Shown: positions 36,404 to 45,694, numbered from the stretch's first letter. The stretch: 64,000 nt of DNA from Candidatus Babela massiliensis (GCF_000513475.1 NC_023003.1:868001-932000), one strand, 5' to 3'. Notes: generated from the sequence alone by a model not told the origin. Program-made: numbers and translations.

Positions 36404-38305
36404 TTATGGTTTTAATAATATAAGATCTACTTGATTTTTAGTATCTTTAACTATTATGAAATCTTTAGTTTCTTTATATTCCTGATTAGTATAGGTTCTA
36501 TTATTTATAATTAAGTCTAACTTATGGATTTTCATGTTACTTATACTTTTTAGTATATTCTGTTTTTTATTTACAGTTATAGGAGATATTATATCTTTAA
36601 TAAATCCTCTATGATAACATATCCCATCTATAATGCTAAGAGTATGCTCAAATGCTACGTCCATAATTTCGCCATTGATATATTTGATTATGCCAAACAT
36701 ATAGTATCTTGTATCTAGTCTTTGATCTTTTAAGTTATTATAGCTTTCTTTTTTACCATATTTTTGAATAAAGAGATCTACTAAAGGTGAATAGGTATGA
36801 TATAAAATAGATTTATTATATTCTTTTTCTCTATCGCTTAATAGTTCTTCTTGAGTAAATTCTCTTTCGAACCATTCTATTACGCGTGAAGCGTAAGTAG
36901 GCTGATATTGATAATATTGATTATAAAGAAAATCCTTGAGCTCTATTTCTGCTTGAAGTTTTTTTAATCTTTTTTGTTCACAACGTTCTTGTTCTTCTTG
37001 TAATTTTAAAGCTTTTTCTTGTTCTAATTTTTCTTGTTCTAATCTTTGTTGTTTTTTACGTTCAACTTTAGCAGCAGTTTTTTTAGCACGTTGCTGTTTT
37101 TCCTTTTTGCTCTTAGAAACTTGCTGAATAACTTGAGTTTTCTTTGGTTTTTTTGTTGAAGCGGTTTGGTTTATTATTGGTGATTTATTATCTGCTAATT
37201 TTACACCTATAAACTCTTCTAATATTGCTTTAGTTTCTTTATTATTTAAACTTAAAGGCAAATTCTTATATTCATAAGAAGAGAAATTTAATAAAAACTT
37301 AGTCAATGCTAATTTATAAACTATTTTTTCTTTAGCATTAAATTTGCTATTTTTAATAATGTTATTGATATCTGATATTATTTGTTCGTATAATAAATCA
37401 TACTTTTCTTGTTTAGGTTCATATTCTTCAACAGTTTTTAATATTGCAGTATGTAAGTCAGTTGCTTGTTTTAAGTTAAATACTTGAGATTTAGGTAAAA
37501 AGTTAAACAAGTTATGTATCTCATTTACTGCTTGACACATAGGTAATAAATCTGGCATAAATTTTACTATATCTTCTAAGTATCCTGTTTTAGTAAGCCA
37601 TGATTCTATAAGTTCAAAGCTTTTGCCTTTTATTGAAGCATCTAAGGTAGCTGCTTTTAAATCAAGTAAATAATTTGATTTAAGAAAGTGGTTTGGTGCA
37701 AGGTAAGTGACTAATTCAATTAATGGTTTTGCTATTAAATCGGGTCCACCTATGCTGTTATTGATAATTGATTTTGTAAAATAATGTTTATTTTCTATAG
37801 CAATGAGTTTTATATCTCCTGATAAATTACCATTTTTCAAAAGTGCATCGAAGTAGTTAAAATATTGTAATTTTAATTCACATTTTTTTGCAAAGTTTTT
37901 AACGGCATTTACTTTACTGGTCATTAATATACTTTTATCATACATTTCATGAGCTTCTTGAGTATTTACGTTAATTACTATGTAATCATCAGGATACTTG
38001 GCATTCATATTAATATGTAAATAGACCGGTTGTGATGGTAATGCGGTATTTATAAGTTCTTGAGTATAAGGCAATATAGCTTTTAAGGCCTCTATTTGTA
38101 GTTTTTGATAAAATAGGAGGTTTGCAAAAGCTATTATTTTTTTTGCATTTATATCTTCAACTCCTGATTTTTTCATAGCATCGATACTTGTTAGATTATT
38201 ATCTCTTAAGGCATCCACTATTTTATGCATAGTATTAGTTGTATTAATTATCATACTTAATGTGATAATTAATATCTTATTAAATTTATTTATTATTTTT
38301 ATCAT
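36404..38305 (-). CDS. Array protein 6 of 6: secreted, coiled-coil linker subtype
   Basis: A 633-aa protein, the first gene of the array. It has a short signal-like N-terminus ending TTNTM, and IIAFANLLFYQKLQIEALKA followed by NTQEAHEMY. A basic-to-charged coiled coil begins at QQRAKKTAAKVERKKQQRL (about 400-460). The C-terminal domain contains RVIEWF, FTQEELLSD, SILYHTYSPLVDLFIQKYG, DTRYYMFGIIK, CYHRGF and NQVDLILLK. It is closest to array protein 5. The two lack the FVNCYD signature of copies 1-4 and have FxHT instead. Function unknown. Confidence 0.7.
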   Translation of the reverse strand: MIKIINKFNKILIITLSMIINTTNTMHKIVDALRDNNLTSIDAMKKSGVEDINAKKIIAFANLLFYQKLQIEALKAILPYTQELINTALPSQPVYLHINMNAKYPDDYIVINVNTQEAHEMYDKSILMTSKVNAVKNFAKKCELKLQYFNYFDALLKNGNLSGDIKLIAIENKHYFTKSIINNSIGGPDLIAKPLIELVTYLAPNHFLKSNYLLDLKAATLDASIKGKSFELIESWLTKTGYLEDIVKFMPDLLPMCQAVNEIHNLFNFLPKSQVFNLKQATDLHTAILKTVEEYEPKQEKYDLLYEQIISDINNIIKNSKFNAKEKIVYKLALTKFLLNFSSYEYKNLPLSLNNKETKAILEEFIGVKLADNKSPIINQTASTKKPKKTQVIQQVSKSKKEKQQRAKKTAAKVERKKQQRLEQEKLEQEKALKLQEEQERCEQKRLKKLQAEIELKDFLYNQYYQYQPTYASRVIEWFEREFTQEELLSDREKEYNKSILYHTYSPLVDLFIQKYGKKESYNNLKDQRLDTRYYMFGIIKYINGEIMDVAFEHTLSIIDGICYHRGFIKDIISPITVNKKQNILKSISNMKIHKLDLIINNRTYTNQEYKETKDFIIVKDTKNQVDLILLKP

Positions 38306-38362
38306 TTTGACCTCAAAGTTCTGTAATTATTAATTTATATTTTTATGTATTTACTTAATTAC

Positions 38363-38398
38363 ACTATAATAATAACATATATTTTTCAAATTGTAAAA
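38363..38398 (-). promoter_or_regulatory. Array promoter, copy upstream of array protein 6
   Basis: Minus strand: TTTTACAATTTGAAAAATA (38398-38380), 11 bases, TATAGT (38368-38363). It matches the element upstream of array protein 4 in sequence and spacing. Confidence 0.5.
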
Positions 38399-38543
38399 AA
38401 CTTAAACTTTGCACTTTAACTTTCGTGTATATTGATAAAATTGGTTATTTTATAATTAAATTAATAGATATCTGGAAATATATTGAATATTTGTTATAAT
38501 AAAATAGAAAACAAAAATAATTTTTGAATATGTAAAGACATTA

Positions 38544-39164
38544 ATGGAAAAGATAATATTTTCAAGTTATGGTATAGTTTTAAGGGCTAATCTTTATGAT
38601 AAGCTGTATATACTTGATTCAAAATTGGGTAAGATAAGTTGTATATTAAAATATAATAAACTATCACTGAGACTAGTCAATGGTGCTTATATTTCTTATA
38701 ATTTAAAAGAATATTATAATCAACACATCATTTCTAATATTGATATTTTGGATATTCCCAACCATCAACTTCATAATTTATATTTTTTCCACCATGTTCT
38801 TGAGTTATGTTATTATTTTTTACCTATAAATTATAGTGCAAATATATCTCAAGTTTTTGATTTGATTTTACATCTTTATAAATATAATATTATATTTGAT
38901 AGAAGTTTAGTTAAAAAAATATTCTTGTGTAAATTTTTTAAAATGATAGGTATTTATCCTGATGATTTTTTATCTTACGACAAAGATTTTATTAAACTTA
39001 TTGATCAAAATTATTTTAATATTATTGATATAGAAAATAATTTAAATTTAGATATTAATTTAATGCGATGGTTGTTATCTTGTATTAACTTGCATCCTCA
39101 TTCTCATCGTTTGAAAACGATTAACTTTTTGAAAGAGTTAGATATAAATGAATATAGAAACTAA
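38544..39164 (+). CDS. recO: RecO-like DNA repair protein (divergent)
   Basis: A 206-aa protein whose start (SSYGIVLRANLYDKLYILDSKLGKISCILKY) has the shape of the RecO N-terminal OB fold. The helical remainder (FFHHVLELCYYFLP..., then KKIFLCKFFKMIGIYPD) follows the RecO C-terminal helices. RecO loads RecA with RecR in gap repair. It is shorter than typical RecO and lacks the C-terminal Cys4 zinc finger, so identification rests on pattern only. Its end overlaps the start of the mechanosensitive channel gene by 17 bp. Confidence 0.5.
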   Translation: MEKIIFSSYGIVLRANLYDKLYILDSKLGKISCILKYNKLSLRLVNGAYISYNLKEYYNQHIISNIDILDIPNHQLHNLYFFHHVLELCYYFLPINYSANISQVFDLILHLYKYNIIFDRSLVKKIFLCKFFKMIGIYPDDFLSYDKDFIKLIDQNYFNIIDIENNLNLDINLMRWLLSCINLHPHSHRLKTINFLKELDINEYRN

Positions 39165-42100
39165 TACGAAATTAAGAAGTATAGTAAGTTTTAAAAATAT
39201 AATTTTACTAATATTTTTATTATTCCCTTATTATGGATTTGGGTCATTAGAAAGTTTAGGAAAATTGTTTAATTTAGATCAATTTAATTTAGATCAGTTG
39301 ACTCAAACAAAAACATTTTCTGCTCAAATAGATAAAGAAATAGAAGGATTAAAAAAGAGAAGAGTCGATCAAATTGATCTTTATAATTTGAGAAAACCCG
39401 AGATAGAATCTCTTAAAAGTTCTATAGATTCTTTTAAAGAAAAGATTAAAAGTCCGGCAGAGCTTGATGATGAATTTTCAGGTAGATACTTAATGATTTT
39501 AAATCAAAGTGCTCAAACTTTGTCAGAAGTTCATCATGTTCATCAGCAGATAATAAATATAATAGATAATAATATAAAACTTTTACAAGAATTCAAATTA
39601 GATCCGGAATTTAAATCAAGATCTTTAAGGCTTGCTTCTAAATCTATTTATTCTATTGAAGATTTGCAAAAAATTAATGATATTTTACTTCAATATGATA
39701 ATAAAATTAAAAATATAGATGAAAAAATAAAACGAGTTTCTTCTGATATTGAACAACTTAGAAAGAATTTTAATTTAGCAAAACAAGAGTACGAAGAGAA
39801 GAAAAAAGAACAAAAAGAATTTAAAGCAGATGAAGAAGGAGCCGATAGTAAATTTACCGTTGGTCAAAAAGCACAGCTTCTTGATGAAGAAGAAAAATTA
39901 CTTAGATATAAAAAAGATTTAGCTGAATTTAAATTAAAGGAATTAGAACAAAAAAGACATTTGTTTGATACTGAGCTAAGAACTTCTAAGATACAACTTG
40001 AAATCATCATAGATGAATATGAAAGAGTAAAAAATGAGCTATGTATAGATGAAAAAGATCTAAAAAAATTTGAAGAAACTCTTAAAAATCAAATTCAAGA
40101 ATTAGCTAAAAATCAAGAATCTGCTACAAAAAAGATCAGTGCTTTAGATTTGGTCAAAAATGCTCAAATGAGACGTATGACCGAACTCAAGAGAAAATAT
40201 AAATTAAGTGAATCTAATATTAATAATATTAAAGAATGGTCTTTGCATCCTAATCAAATTGAGGGTTGGTCATACTTAATATCAATAGGTAAATTGACTA
40301 ATTATTTAAGTTACGAACTTAATATTAGTAAAGAGGAAATTGTTGCTCAAATTGATAATGAAAAGAGTAAAGTTACTGATAAAGAGGTTGATAATTTAAT
40401 AGTAAATACTTGGTACAAATTAATTACAGGTAAATTAACTAATTTTGCTCAAGAAGATTTAATTGCTCGTGAGATTAAGAATTATGAAAAACTTAAGGCT
40501 GATTTAAAAGCAAGTATTTCAACTACGTCTGACAGACAAGCAGAAGTAGTGAGTGCTTTAAATTCGAATAACATAATTATTGAGAATATAAAGTCAAGAA
40601 TGAATGAGCTTAAAGATCAAAAAGATACGGTATTTAAGGATCATCAGACCGAATATAATAAATTTACTAATGAATTAAAAGAAGAAGGATATGATCTAGA
40701 GCCTAAACGCAATGAATCCATTACGCAATTGATTGAGCTTTATAATACTATCAATAATGTTCGCAAAACTTCTATTAAAAAGATAGATATAATAATAGAA
40801 GAATTAAGAACTAGAGCTCAGGGTATTGGTGTAGCTATATTATGGAAAGGTCTCAGGAATTTTATTCCAGATATAAATAAATTTTTCTTATTTCTTTATC
40901 AAAAGGATTGGAAGGATGTCTTAAAAGTTAATAAACAAACTTATAGCAATTTAGTTAGGTATTATAAGCAATATCCATCGGAATTTGCTTTAATTTTATT
41001 TAATATAGCAATCATAATATTTTCTTTTATATTTGTAAAAATATATAATCGTAATTTTATAAAACTCTTTCAGTTAATAAGTCCTAAATATGGTATAGGT
41101 TATACTATAAGTAATTTTATTATAGTTACTTTTGAATTTGTGGTTAATAATTTATCCTGGTTGTTTTTATGGTTATTAGGATTTTTATCAGTAAGATATA
41201 AATTTATCGACAGTTATGCTTCTATAGTTTTTTACTTGTTTTCTATTATATTTTGGCTTATTTTAGCTTATAAATATATTAGATTTCTTGCAAAACAAAA
41301 TACTGAAAAAGATTATTTTTTAGTTAGTAAGGAATATCAAAGGCGATTTTTAACTGTTTTGTCTATAGATTTATATATTAATATATTTATATTTTTTTTA
41401 AGAGAAGCTTTTATTATATCTCCTTTTTCTAAATCTGACGTTCCTATGACTTTACAAGCTATACAGTTTATTACGCTTCAAATAGGTTTAATATTTATCT
41501 TGAGTAAAGAACAAATCCTAAAGCTTATTCCTCGTACTACAAGTTTTTGGCAATGGATATATGAACAAGTTGAAAACTACTATTATCTATTTTTAGTATG
41601 TTTAATATTTATTATTGTTATGAGTAATCCTTATCTTGGATATGGCCCTCAATTCTTCTATTTTATTTCTAGGTTTTTACTTATATTACTTTTGATACCT
41701 GTGGTCTCTGCTGTACATAATAGAATTAAAAGAATTTCCACTTCAATATTTTTCTATTCAGACAATGAAGGTATAAAAGAGCGATTTCCGCATGCTAAAA
41801 CGGTATATGGGGTTTTTGTTATTTTGAGTTTTTTATTTTTTATAGGACTTGCCGCAATTATAGCTGCTAATATATTAGGTTATAATATAGGTTTTCAAAC
41901 TATATATAATTGGCTTGATAAAGAAATATATCATTATACAGATCTTAATACAGGTAAACATGTATCTGTTAGTATTCTAGATTTTTCCTATGTCGGCTTA
42001 TGGGTCTTGGGAGGTATTATAGGTTCTTATATTGTTAATAGATTTGTATTAAGTAGAATTTTTGATTTACTTTTAGTAAATATAGGAATACAAAATGCTA

Positions 42101-42777
42101 TAATATCTTTGGTGAGATATACAATTATTATTGCTTCTTTTGTAATTGGTCTGAGAAGTGTTGGTCTAGGCTCTGTAATAATATATATTTTAGCAATACT
42201 TGGTGGTCTTGGTGTTGCAGGTAAAGAACTTATTACCGATTTGATCGGTTATTTTATTATATTAATACAAAGACCTATTAAAATTGGTGACTTTATCAAG
42301 ATTAATGATGATGTTAATGGTATAGTTCGTCATATTACTTTAAGATCAGTAATTTTAAGAAGAAAAAATAGTGTTACTATTATAGTTCCTAATTCCCAAG
42401 TTATGTCAAAACCGGTTGTTAATTGGAACTATTCAAGAACCTATTTTGCGTTTGATGATATTTTGCTCACTGTGCCCTATAAAGAAGATGCAGAAATTGT
42501 GAAAAATTTAATTTTCAAAGTTATTGATAATAATATTAATATATTAAAAAATCCTGTTCCTATTGTTTGGCTTTATAATTTTACAGATAATGGGTATCAA
42601 TTTTTAGTAAGAGGATATATAAGTTTTGATAGAGTACTTGAACAATGGCAAATAGCCTCTGATATACGTCTTTCTATAGTTAAAACTTTAAGGGAAAATG
42701 GTATAGAAATTGCATCGCCTGTTCGCTTGTTAAAGTTTATAGATAATAACCCAGAAATTATTCATGATATAAAATAA
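39148..42777 (+). CDS. Large MscS/MscK-family mechanosensitive channel
   Basis: A 1,209-aa inner-membrane protein that probably relieves osmotic pressure. An N-terminal hydrophobic signal (about 15-32) is followed by about 500 residues of charged coiled coil, presumably periplasmic. Many transmembrane segments lie between about 600 and 1010. The MscS pore and beta-domain signature is GGLGVAGKELITDLIGYFI...RPIKIGDFIKI, then RSVILRRKNSVTIIVPNS and VNWNYSR. The layout is like E. coli MscK (KefA), about 1,120 aa. The last codons and following bases are duplicated at 44725-44802 (see repeat entries). Confidence 0.9.
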   Translation: MNIETNTKLRSIVSFKNIILLIFLLFPYYGFGSLESLGKLFNLDQFNLDQLTQTKTFSAQIDKEIEGLKKRRVDQIDLYNLRKPEIESLKSSIDSFKEKIKSPAELDDEFSGRYLMILNQSAQTLSEVHHVHQQIINIIDNNIKLLQEFKLDPEFKSRSLRLASKSIYSIEDLQKINDILLQYDNKIKNIDEKIKRVSSDIEQLRKNFNLAKQEYEEKKKEQKEFKADEEGADSKFTVGQKAQLLDEEEKLLRYKKDLAEFKLKELEQKRHLFDTELRTSKIQLEIIIDEYERVKNELCIDEKDLKKFEETLKNQIQELAKNQESATKKISALDLVKNAQMRRMTELKRKYKLSESNINNIKEWSLHPNQIEGWSYLISIGKLTNYLSYELNISKEEIVAQIDNEKSKVTDKEVDNLIVNTWYKLITGKLTNFAQEDLIAREIKNYEKLKADLKASISTTSDRQAEVVSALNSNNIIIENIKSRMNELKDQKDTVFKDHQTEYNKFTNELKEEGYDLEPKRNESITQLIELYNTINNVRKTSIKKIDIIIEELRTRAQGIGVAILWKGLRNFIPDINKFFLFLYQKDWKDVLKVNKQTYSNLVRYYKQYPSEFALILFNIAIIIFSFIFVKIYNRNFIKLFQLISPKYGIGYTISNFIIVTFEFVVNNLSWLFLWLLGFLSVRYKFIDSYASIVFYLFSIIFWLILAYKYIRFLAKQNTEKDYFLVSKEYQRRFLTVLSIDLYINIFIFFLREAFIISPFSKSDVPMTLQAIQFITLQIGLIFILSKEQILKLIPRTTSFWQWIYEQVENYYYLFLVCLIFIIVMSNPYLGYGPQFFYFISRFLLILLLIPVVSAVHNRIKRISTSIFFYSDNEGIKERFPHAKTVYGVFVILSFLFFIGLAAIIAANILGYNIGFQTIYNWLDKEIYHYTDLNTGKHVSVSILDFSYVGLWVLGGIIGSYIVNRFVLSRIFDLLLVNIGIQNAIISLVRYTIIIASFVIGLRSVGLGSVIIYILAILGGLGVAGKELITDLIGYFIILIQRPIKIGDFIKINDDVNGIVRHITLRSVILRRKNSVTIIVPNSQVMSKPVVNWNYSRTYFAFDDILLTVPYKEDAEIVKNLIFKVIDNNINILKNPVPIVWLYNFTDNGYQFLVRGYISFDRVLEQWQIASDIRLSIVKTLRENGIEIASPVRLLKFIDNNPEIIHDIK

Positions 42778-42830
42778 TTTCTTGTTTTTTAAGCAATAGA
42801 TTCTATAAAATTTAACTAAGTTTAACTTTT
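42753..42830 (+). repeat. 78-bp direct repeat, left copy
   Basis: It contains the last codons and stop of the channel gene plus downstream sequence. It matches 44725-44802 at 76 of 78 positions, with differences at repeat positions 19 and 33. Right after the repeat the sequence diverges, so the hairpin that completes the right copy is missing here. Confidence 0.9.
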
Positions 42831-42888
42831 TGAGCATAATTCTCAGTATTTATAATTTTGTTTTTTATTATGTGTTAAGCAATTCTTT

Positions 42889-44457
42889 TTACCATTTATT
42901 AATGTTTTCTGTTATAAAATTGAGCTCAGTTTTATCTTTACTATTGATAAAATTTAGACCAACAAGCACTATTTTTTTATTTTTATCTAAAAACCTATGA
43001 TAATATTTTTTATCTTTTATTTGTTCAAGAGCTATTTGTGCTGATTTATTTAGCTTAAATTCAAAGATATAAATATACTCTTTGGTTTCAAGAGCTAAAT
43101 CTATTCTTCCATTGTTTGTTAAAATCTCTGATTGAGATTCTAAAGAAAGTAAACTGAATAAGAATTGTAATAGTGCATGGTAATAACTTTCTTTTTCCGC
43201 TGATATTATTGAATAAGGAATACTTGAAAATAATATCTCTAATTTGCAGCAGAATTCAGGAATATTATTATTTTCTAAGGCTTTTATTAATTGAGAGCTT
43301 AACAGACTTAATTTATTTTGACTTACTTTTGATAAAGCTTTAACCAAAAAGTTAGTAAATGAATATTCTACTTCATAATTAGGAAAGTTTAATTTAACTT
43401 TATGAATTGTTTGATTATAATCAGAAATAGTTAAATAACCGGTTTGAAATAATAATGTTACAAGCTCTGTATCTTCTATATCAAAGTTATCTAGATTATT
43501 TAGGTTGAGTTCAACTTGATCTAAAGTTTCTAAAGAGTAATATTGATTTGAAACCAAGTGGATCAAAAAAGTAGGAGTTCCTGATGTAAACCAATAATTT
43601 GTGATTTCTTGGTCATTTAAGCTATAAAGTATTGAAAATGGATTATAAACTTTTAAATCTATTTTAGAAAATCTGTATCCGTTGTACCAACTTTTCAATT
43701 CTTTTAATAAATCTTGATTAGATATATTTAACTTCTTGGCAAAATTTTCAATGTATGGAGTAAAATATTTTAGTAACTCATCTTGAGTATAACCAAGTAA
43801 TTGAGCAGCTTCTGGTTTTAAAGAAATATCATTTAAATTATTAAGACCAGAAAATATCGAGGTTTTTGCAAATCTAGTAACTCCGGTTAAAAGAACTGTT
43901 CTTAAATTAACGTCTTGACCTTTAATAATGCCATAAAAACTTCTTAAAAATTCTCTTTGTTTTTCAGCTTCTTCTATGTTATTAATATGATCAAGTATAG
44001 GTTTATCATATTCGTCTATTAAAATTACTACTTTATTTATTTTAGATAATTCTTGAATAAGATCATAAAATGCTCCTTCTGGATTTTGATCTTGACTAAT
44101 ATTAACATTATAATGTTGAGCAATATTATTAATATGCTTAATTAGATTTTTTTCCAATTGATCTGAAGATCTGTGAGCAATAACTGAAAAATCTAAATGA
44201 ATAACAGGATAATTTTGCCAATCATAATCACTATTGTATATCCACAAATCTTTAAATAATTCTTTTTTGCCTGAAAATAGTTCTTTTAAAGTTGAGACTA
44301 ATAGCGACTTGCCAAATCTTCTTGGCCGTGATAAGAAATAAAACCTACTACCTGCTATAAAAATATTATAAATATCTTGAGTTTTATCGATATATAAATA
44401 ATTATCTTTACTCATAATTTCAAAAGAACTGACATCTATAGGTAATTTTTTTAACAT
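42889..44457 (-). CDS. AAA-ATPase-like / PD-(D/E)XK nuclease-like protein, copy 3 (type A segment)
   Basis: A 522-aa member of the same family as 7932-9497. It has the RPRRFGKS P-loop near residue 44, LIDEYDKP, SGLNNLNDI, LFQTGYLTI, and a nuclease core NGRIDLALET...FEFK with QI. Residues about 90-134 begin DFSVIAHRSS, matching copy 1, while most of the rest is near-identical to copy 4. It sits alone between two direct repeats and is the clearest candidate for a recently inserted unit. The RBS (gag) lies before the ATG, and the upstream context TTTTGAGA is shared with copies 2 and 4. Confidence 0.85.
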   Translation of the reverse strand: MLKKLPIDVSSFEIMSKDNYLYIDKTQDIYNIFIAGSRFYFLSRPRRFGKSLLVSTLKELFSGKKELFKDLWIYNSDYDWQNYPVIHLDFSVIAHRSSDQLEKNLIKHINNIAQHYNVNISQDQNPEGAFYDLIQELSKINKVVILIDEYDKPILDHINNIEEAEKQREFLRSFYGIIKGQDVNLRTVLLTGVTRFAKTSIFSGLNNLNDISLKPEAAQLLGYTQDELLKYFTPYIENFAKKLNISNQDLLKELKSWYNGYRFSKIDLKVYNPFSILYSLNDQEITNYWFTSGTPTFLIHLVSNQYYSLETLDQVELNLNNLDNFDIEDTELVTLLFQTGYLTISDYNQTIHKVKLNFPNYEVEYSFTNFLVKALSKVSQNKLSLLSSQLIKALENNNIPEFCCKLEILFSSIPYSIISAEKESYYHALLQFLFSLLSLESQSEILTNNGRIDLALETKEYIYIFEFKLNKSAQIALEQIKDKKYYHRFLDKNKKIVLVGLNFINSKDKTELNFITENINKW

Positions 44458-44724
44458 AAGTTTCTCAAAATGATAAATAATAATTTAATAATCATTTATA
44501 ATATTAATACATTCTTTACAATATTAAAACGATTAATTAATTTTATATAATTTAAGGTCTGTGAAATTTAATTAGTAAATGCTATGATTTACATTAAAAA
44601 CTGTAAAACAAAAATCCGAAAAGTTAATTTTATTAATTTAAATTTTTAAGTTTTCTTTAGATAGATCTATTGTACTTCTTCAGTGATTAAAATTTTATTG
44701 TTAATATTAAGTTATAATAAATCA

Positions 44725-44802
44725 AGAAATTATTCATGATATGAAATAATTTCTTGATTTTTAAGCAATAGATTCTATAAAATTTAACTAAGTTTAACTT
44801 TT
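44725..44802 (+). repeat. 78-bp direct repeat, right copy
   Basis: A second copy of 42753-42830. It includes an untranslated relic of the channel's last codons (EIIHDMK-stop) with no gene in front of it. This copy continues into a complete hairpin (44770-44811). Confidence 0.9.
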
Positions 44803-44811
44803 ATAGAATCT
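44770..44811. terminator. Hairpin, probably the original terminator of the channel gene
   Basis: 13-bp arms agattctataaaa (44770-44782) and ttttatagaatct (44799-44811), separated by 16 nt. Only the left arm exists in the left repeat copy, so the structure was split from the channel gene by whatever placed copy 3 here. Confidence 0.6.
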
Positions 44812-44821
44812 AATATTTATC

Positions 44822-45694
44822 ATGAAAAAAATATTATTTATTTTCCTATCGTTATATTTTATTTTTTATCAATATGCTTATTCTGTTAATTACAATAAGC
44901 CTATAACGATATTTCTTCACGGAACATTATACCCTGGTGTAAATTTTTTGATTAGGACTTTTGATCTTCCTTTAGGCTTGGTATCAGCTATTGAACAAGG
45001 TAACAGATTTTTACACGGACGTATTGCTTATATTTTAAATCAAGCAGATCCTGAAAGATTTCCTTTAGATAATTTTTATTTTTTTGGATGGTCAGGAGGA
45101 ATTTTGCCTAAGTCGCGTGAAAAGGCAGCTTATTTGCTTTATGAGAGTATTAAGCACTTTAACTGCCCTATTAGGATTATTGCTCATAGTCATGGTGGTA
45201 ATGTTGCTTTAAATTTAGCTCAAGTTGCTAAAGAGTTAAGAGATTATAGATTCAAAGTTGATGAGCTTATTTTACTTGCCTGTCCAGTAATTGCTTTAAC
45301 TGAAGACCACATTAACTCTAATATATTTAAAAAAATTTTTTCTTTTTACTCTACTGGAGATAGAACACAAACTAGAGATCCTCAATATTTATATAGCGAT
45401 ACTAGAAGGCATATTGAATATACTGGAAAAACTGTTCCTTTTTTTTCTCAAAGAACTTTTAGACCATGTCCTAAATTAGTTCAAAGAAGAGTATTGTATG
45501 ATAGAAGAAATTTACAGCATATGCATTTTCTTTATAAACCCTTTCTTTCAAGATTACCTTCGTTAATTAGCTTAGTTAATAATTCAGTCAGAGCTGGTTT
45601 TATTAATAATTCCTCTCAAGAATTTATGTTAAATATTCCAAGAAAACGATATTGTAATGCTGAATTGTTGGTAAAACGAATGGTCTATTTTTAA
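44822..45694 (+). CDS. Exported alpha/beta hydrolase (lipase-like)
   Basis: A 290-aa protein with a signal peptide (about 1-21, ending AYS). The oxyanion motif FLHGT (31-35) and nucleophile elbow AHSHGGN (Ser123) mark an alpha/beta hydrolase. A late HMHF provides a candidate catalytic His. It is probably an exported lipase or esterase; the substrate is unknown. Several Tyr/Arg-rich segments near the C-terminus (QRRVLYDRRNLQHMHF) are unlike classical lipases. It begins right after the hairpin at 44770-44811, so little room is left for a separate promoter. Confidence 0.75.
   Translation: MKKILFIFLSLYFIFYQYAYSVNYNKPITIFLHGTLYPGVNFLIRTFDLPLGLVSAIEQGNRFLHGRIAYILNQADPERFPLDNFYFFGWSGGILPKSREKAAYLLYESIKHFNCPIRIIAHSHGGNVALNLAQVAKELRDYRFKVDELILLACPVIALTEDHINSNIFKKIFSFYSTGDRTQTRDPQYLYSDTRRHIEYTGKTVPFFSQRTFRPCPKLVQRRVLYDRRNLQHMHFLYKPFLSRLPSLISLVNNSVRAGFINNSSQEFMLNIPRKRYCNAELLVKRMVYF

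Larger units (their letters stand above)
44458..44821. other. Intergenic region carrying the right repeat copy
   Basis: This 364-bp gap between divergent genes has an AT-rich first part that must contain the promoter of copy 3. The second part is the 78-bp repeat and its hairpin, just before the hydrolase gene. No ORF. Confidence 0.5.

Noticed and set aside
26619-38305. Six similar genes as a phage tail-fibre or CRISPR-type system
   Set aside because: There are no short direct repeats with spacers, no phage structural genes, and every member has its own Sec-type signal.
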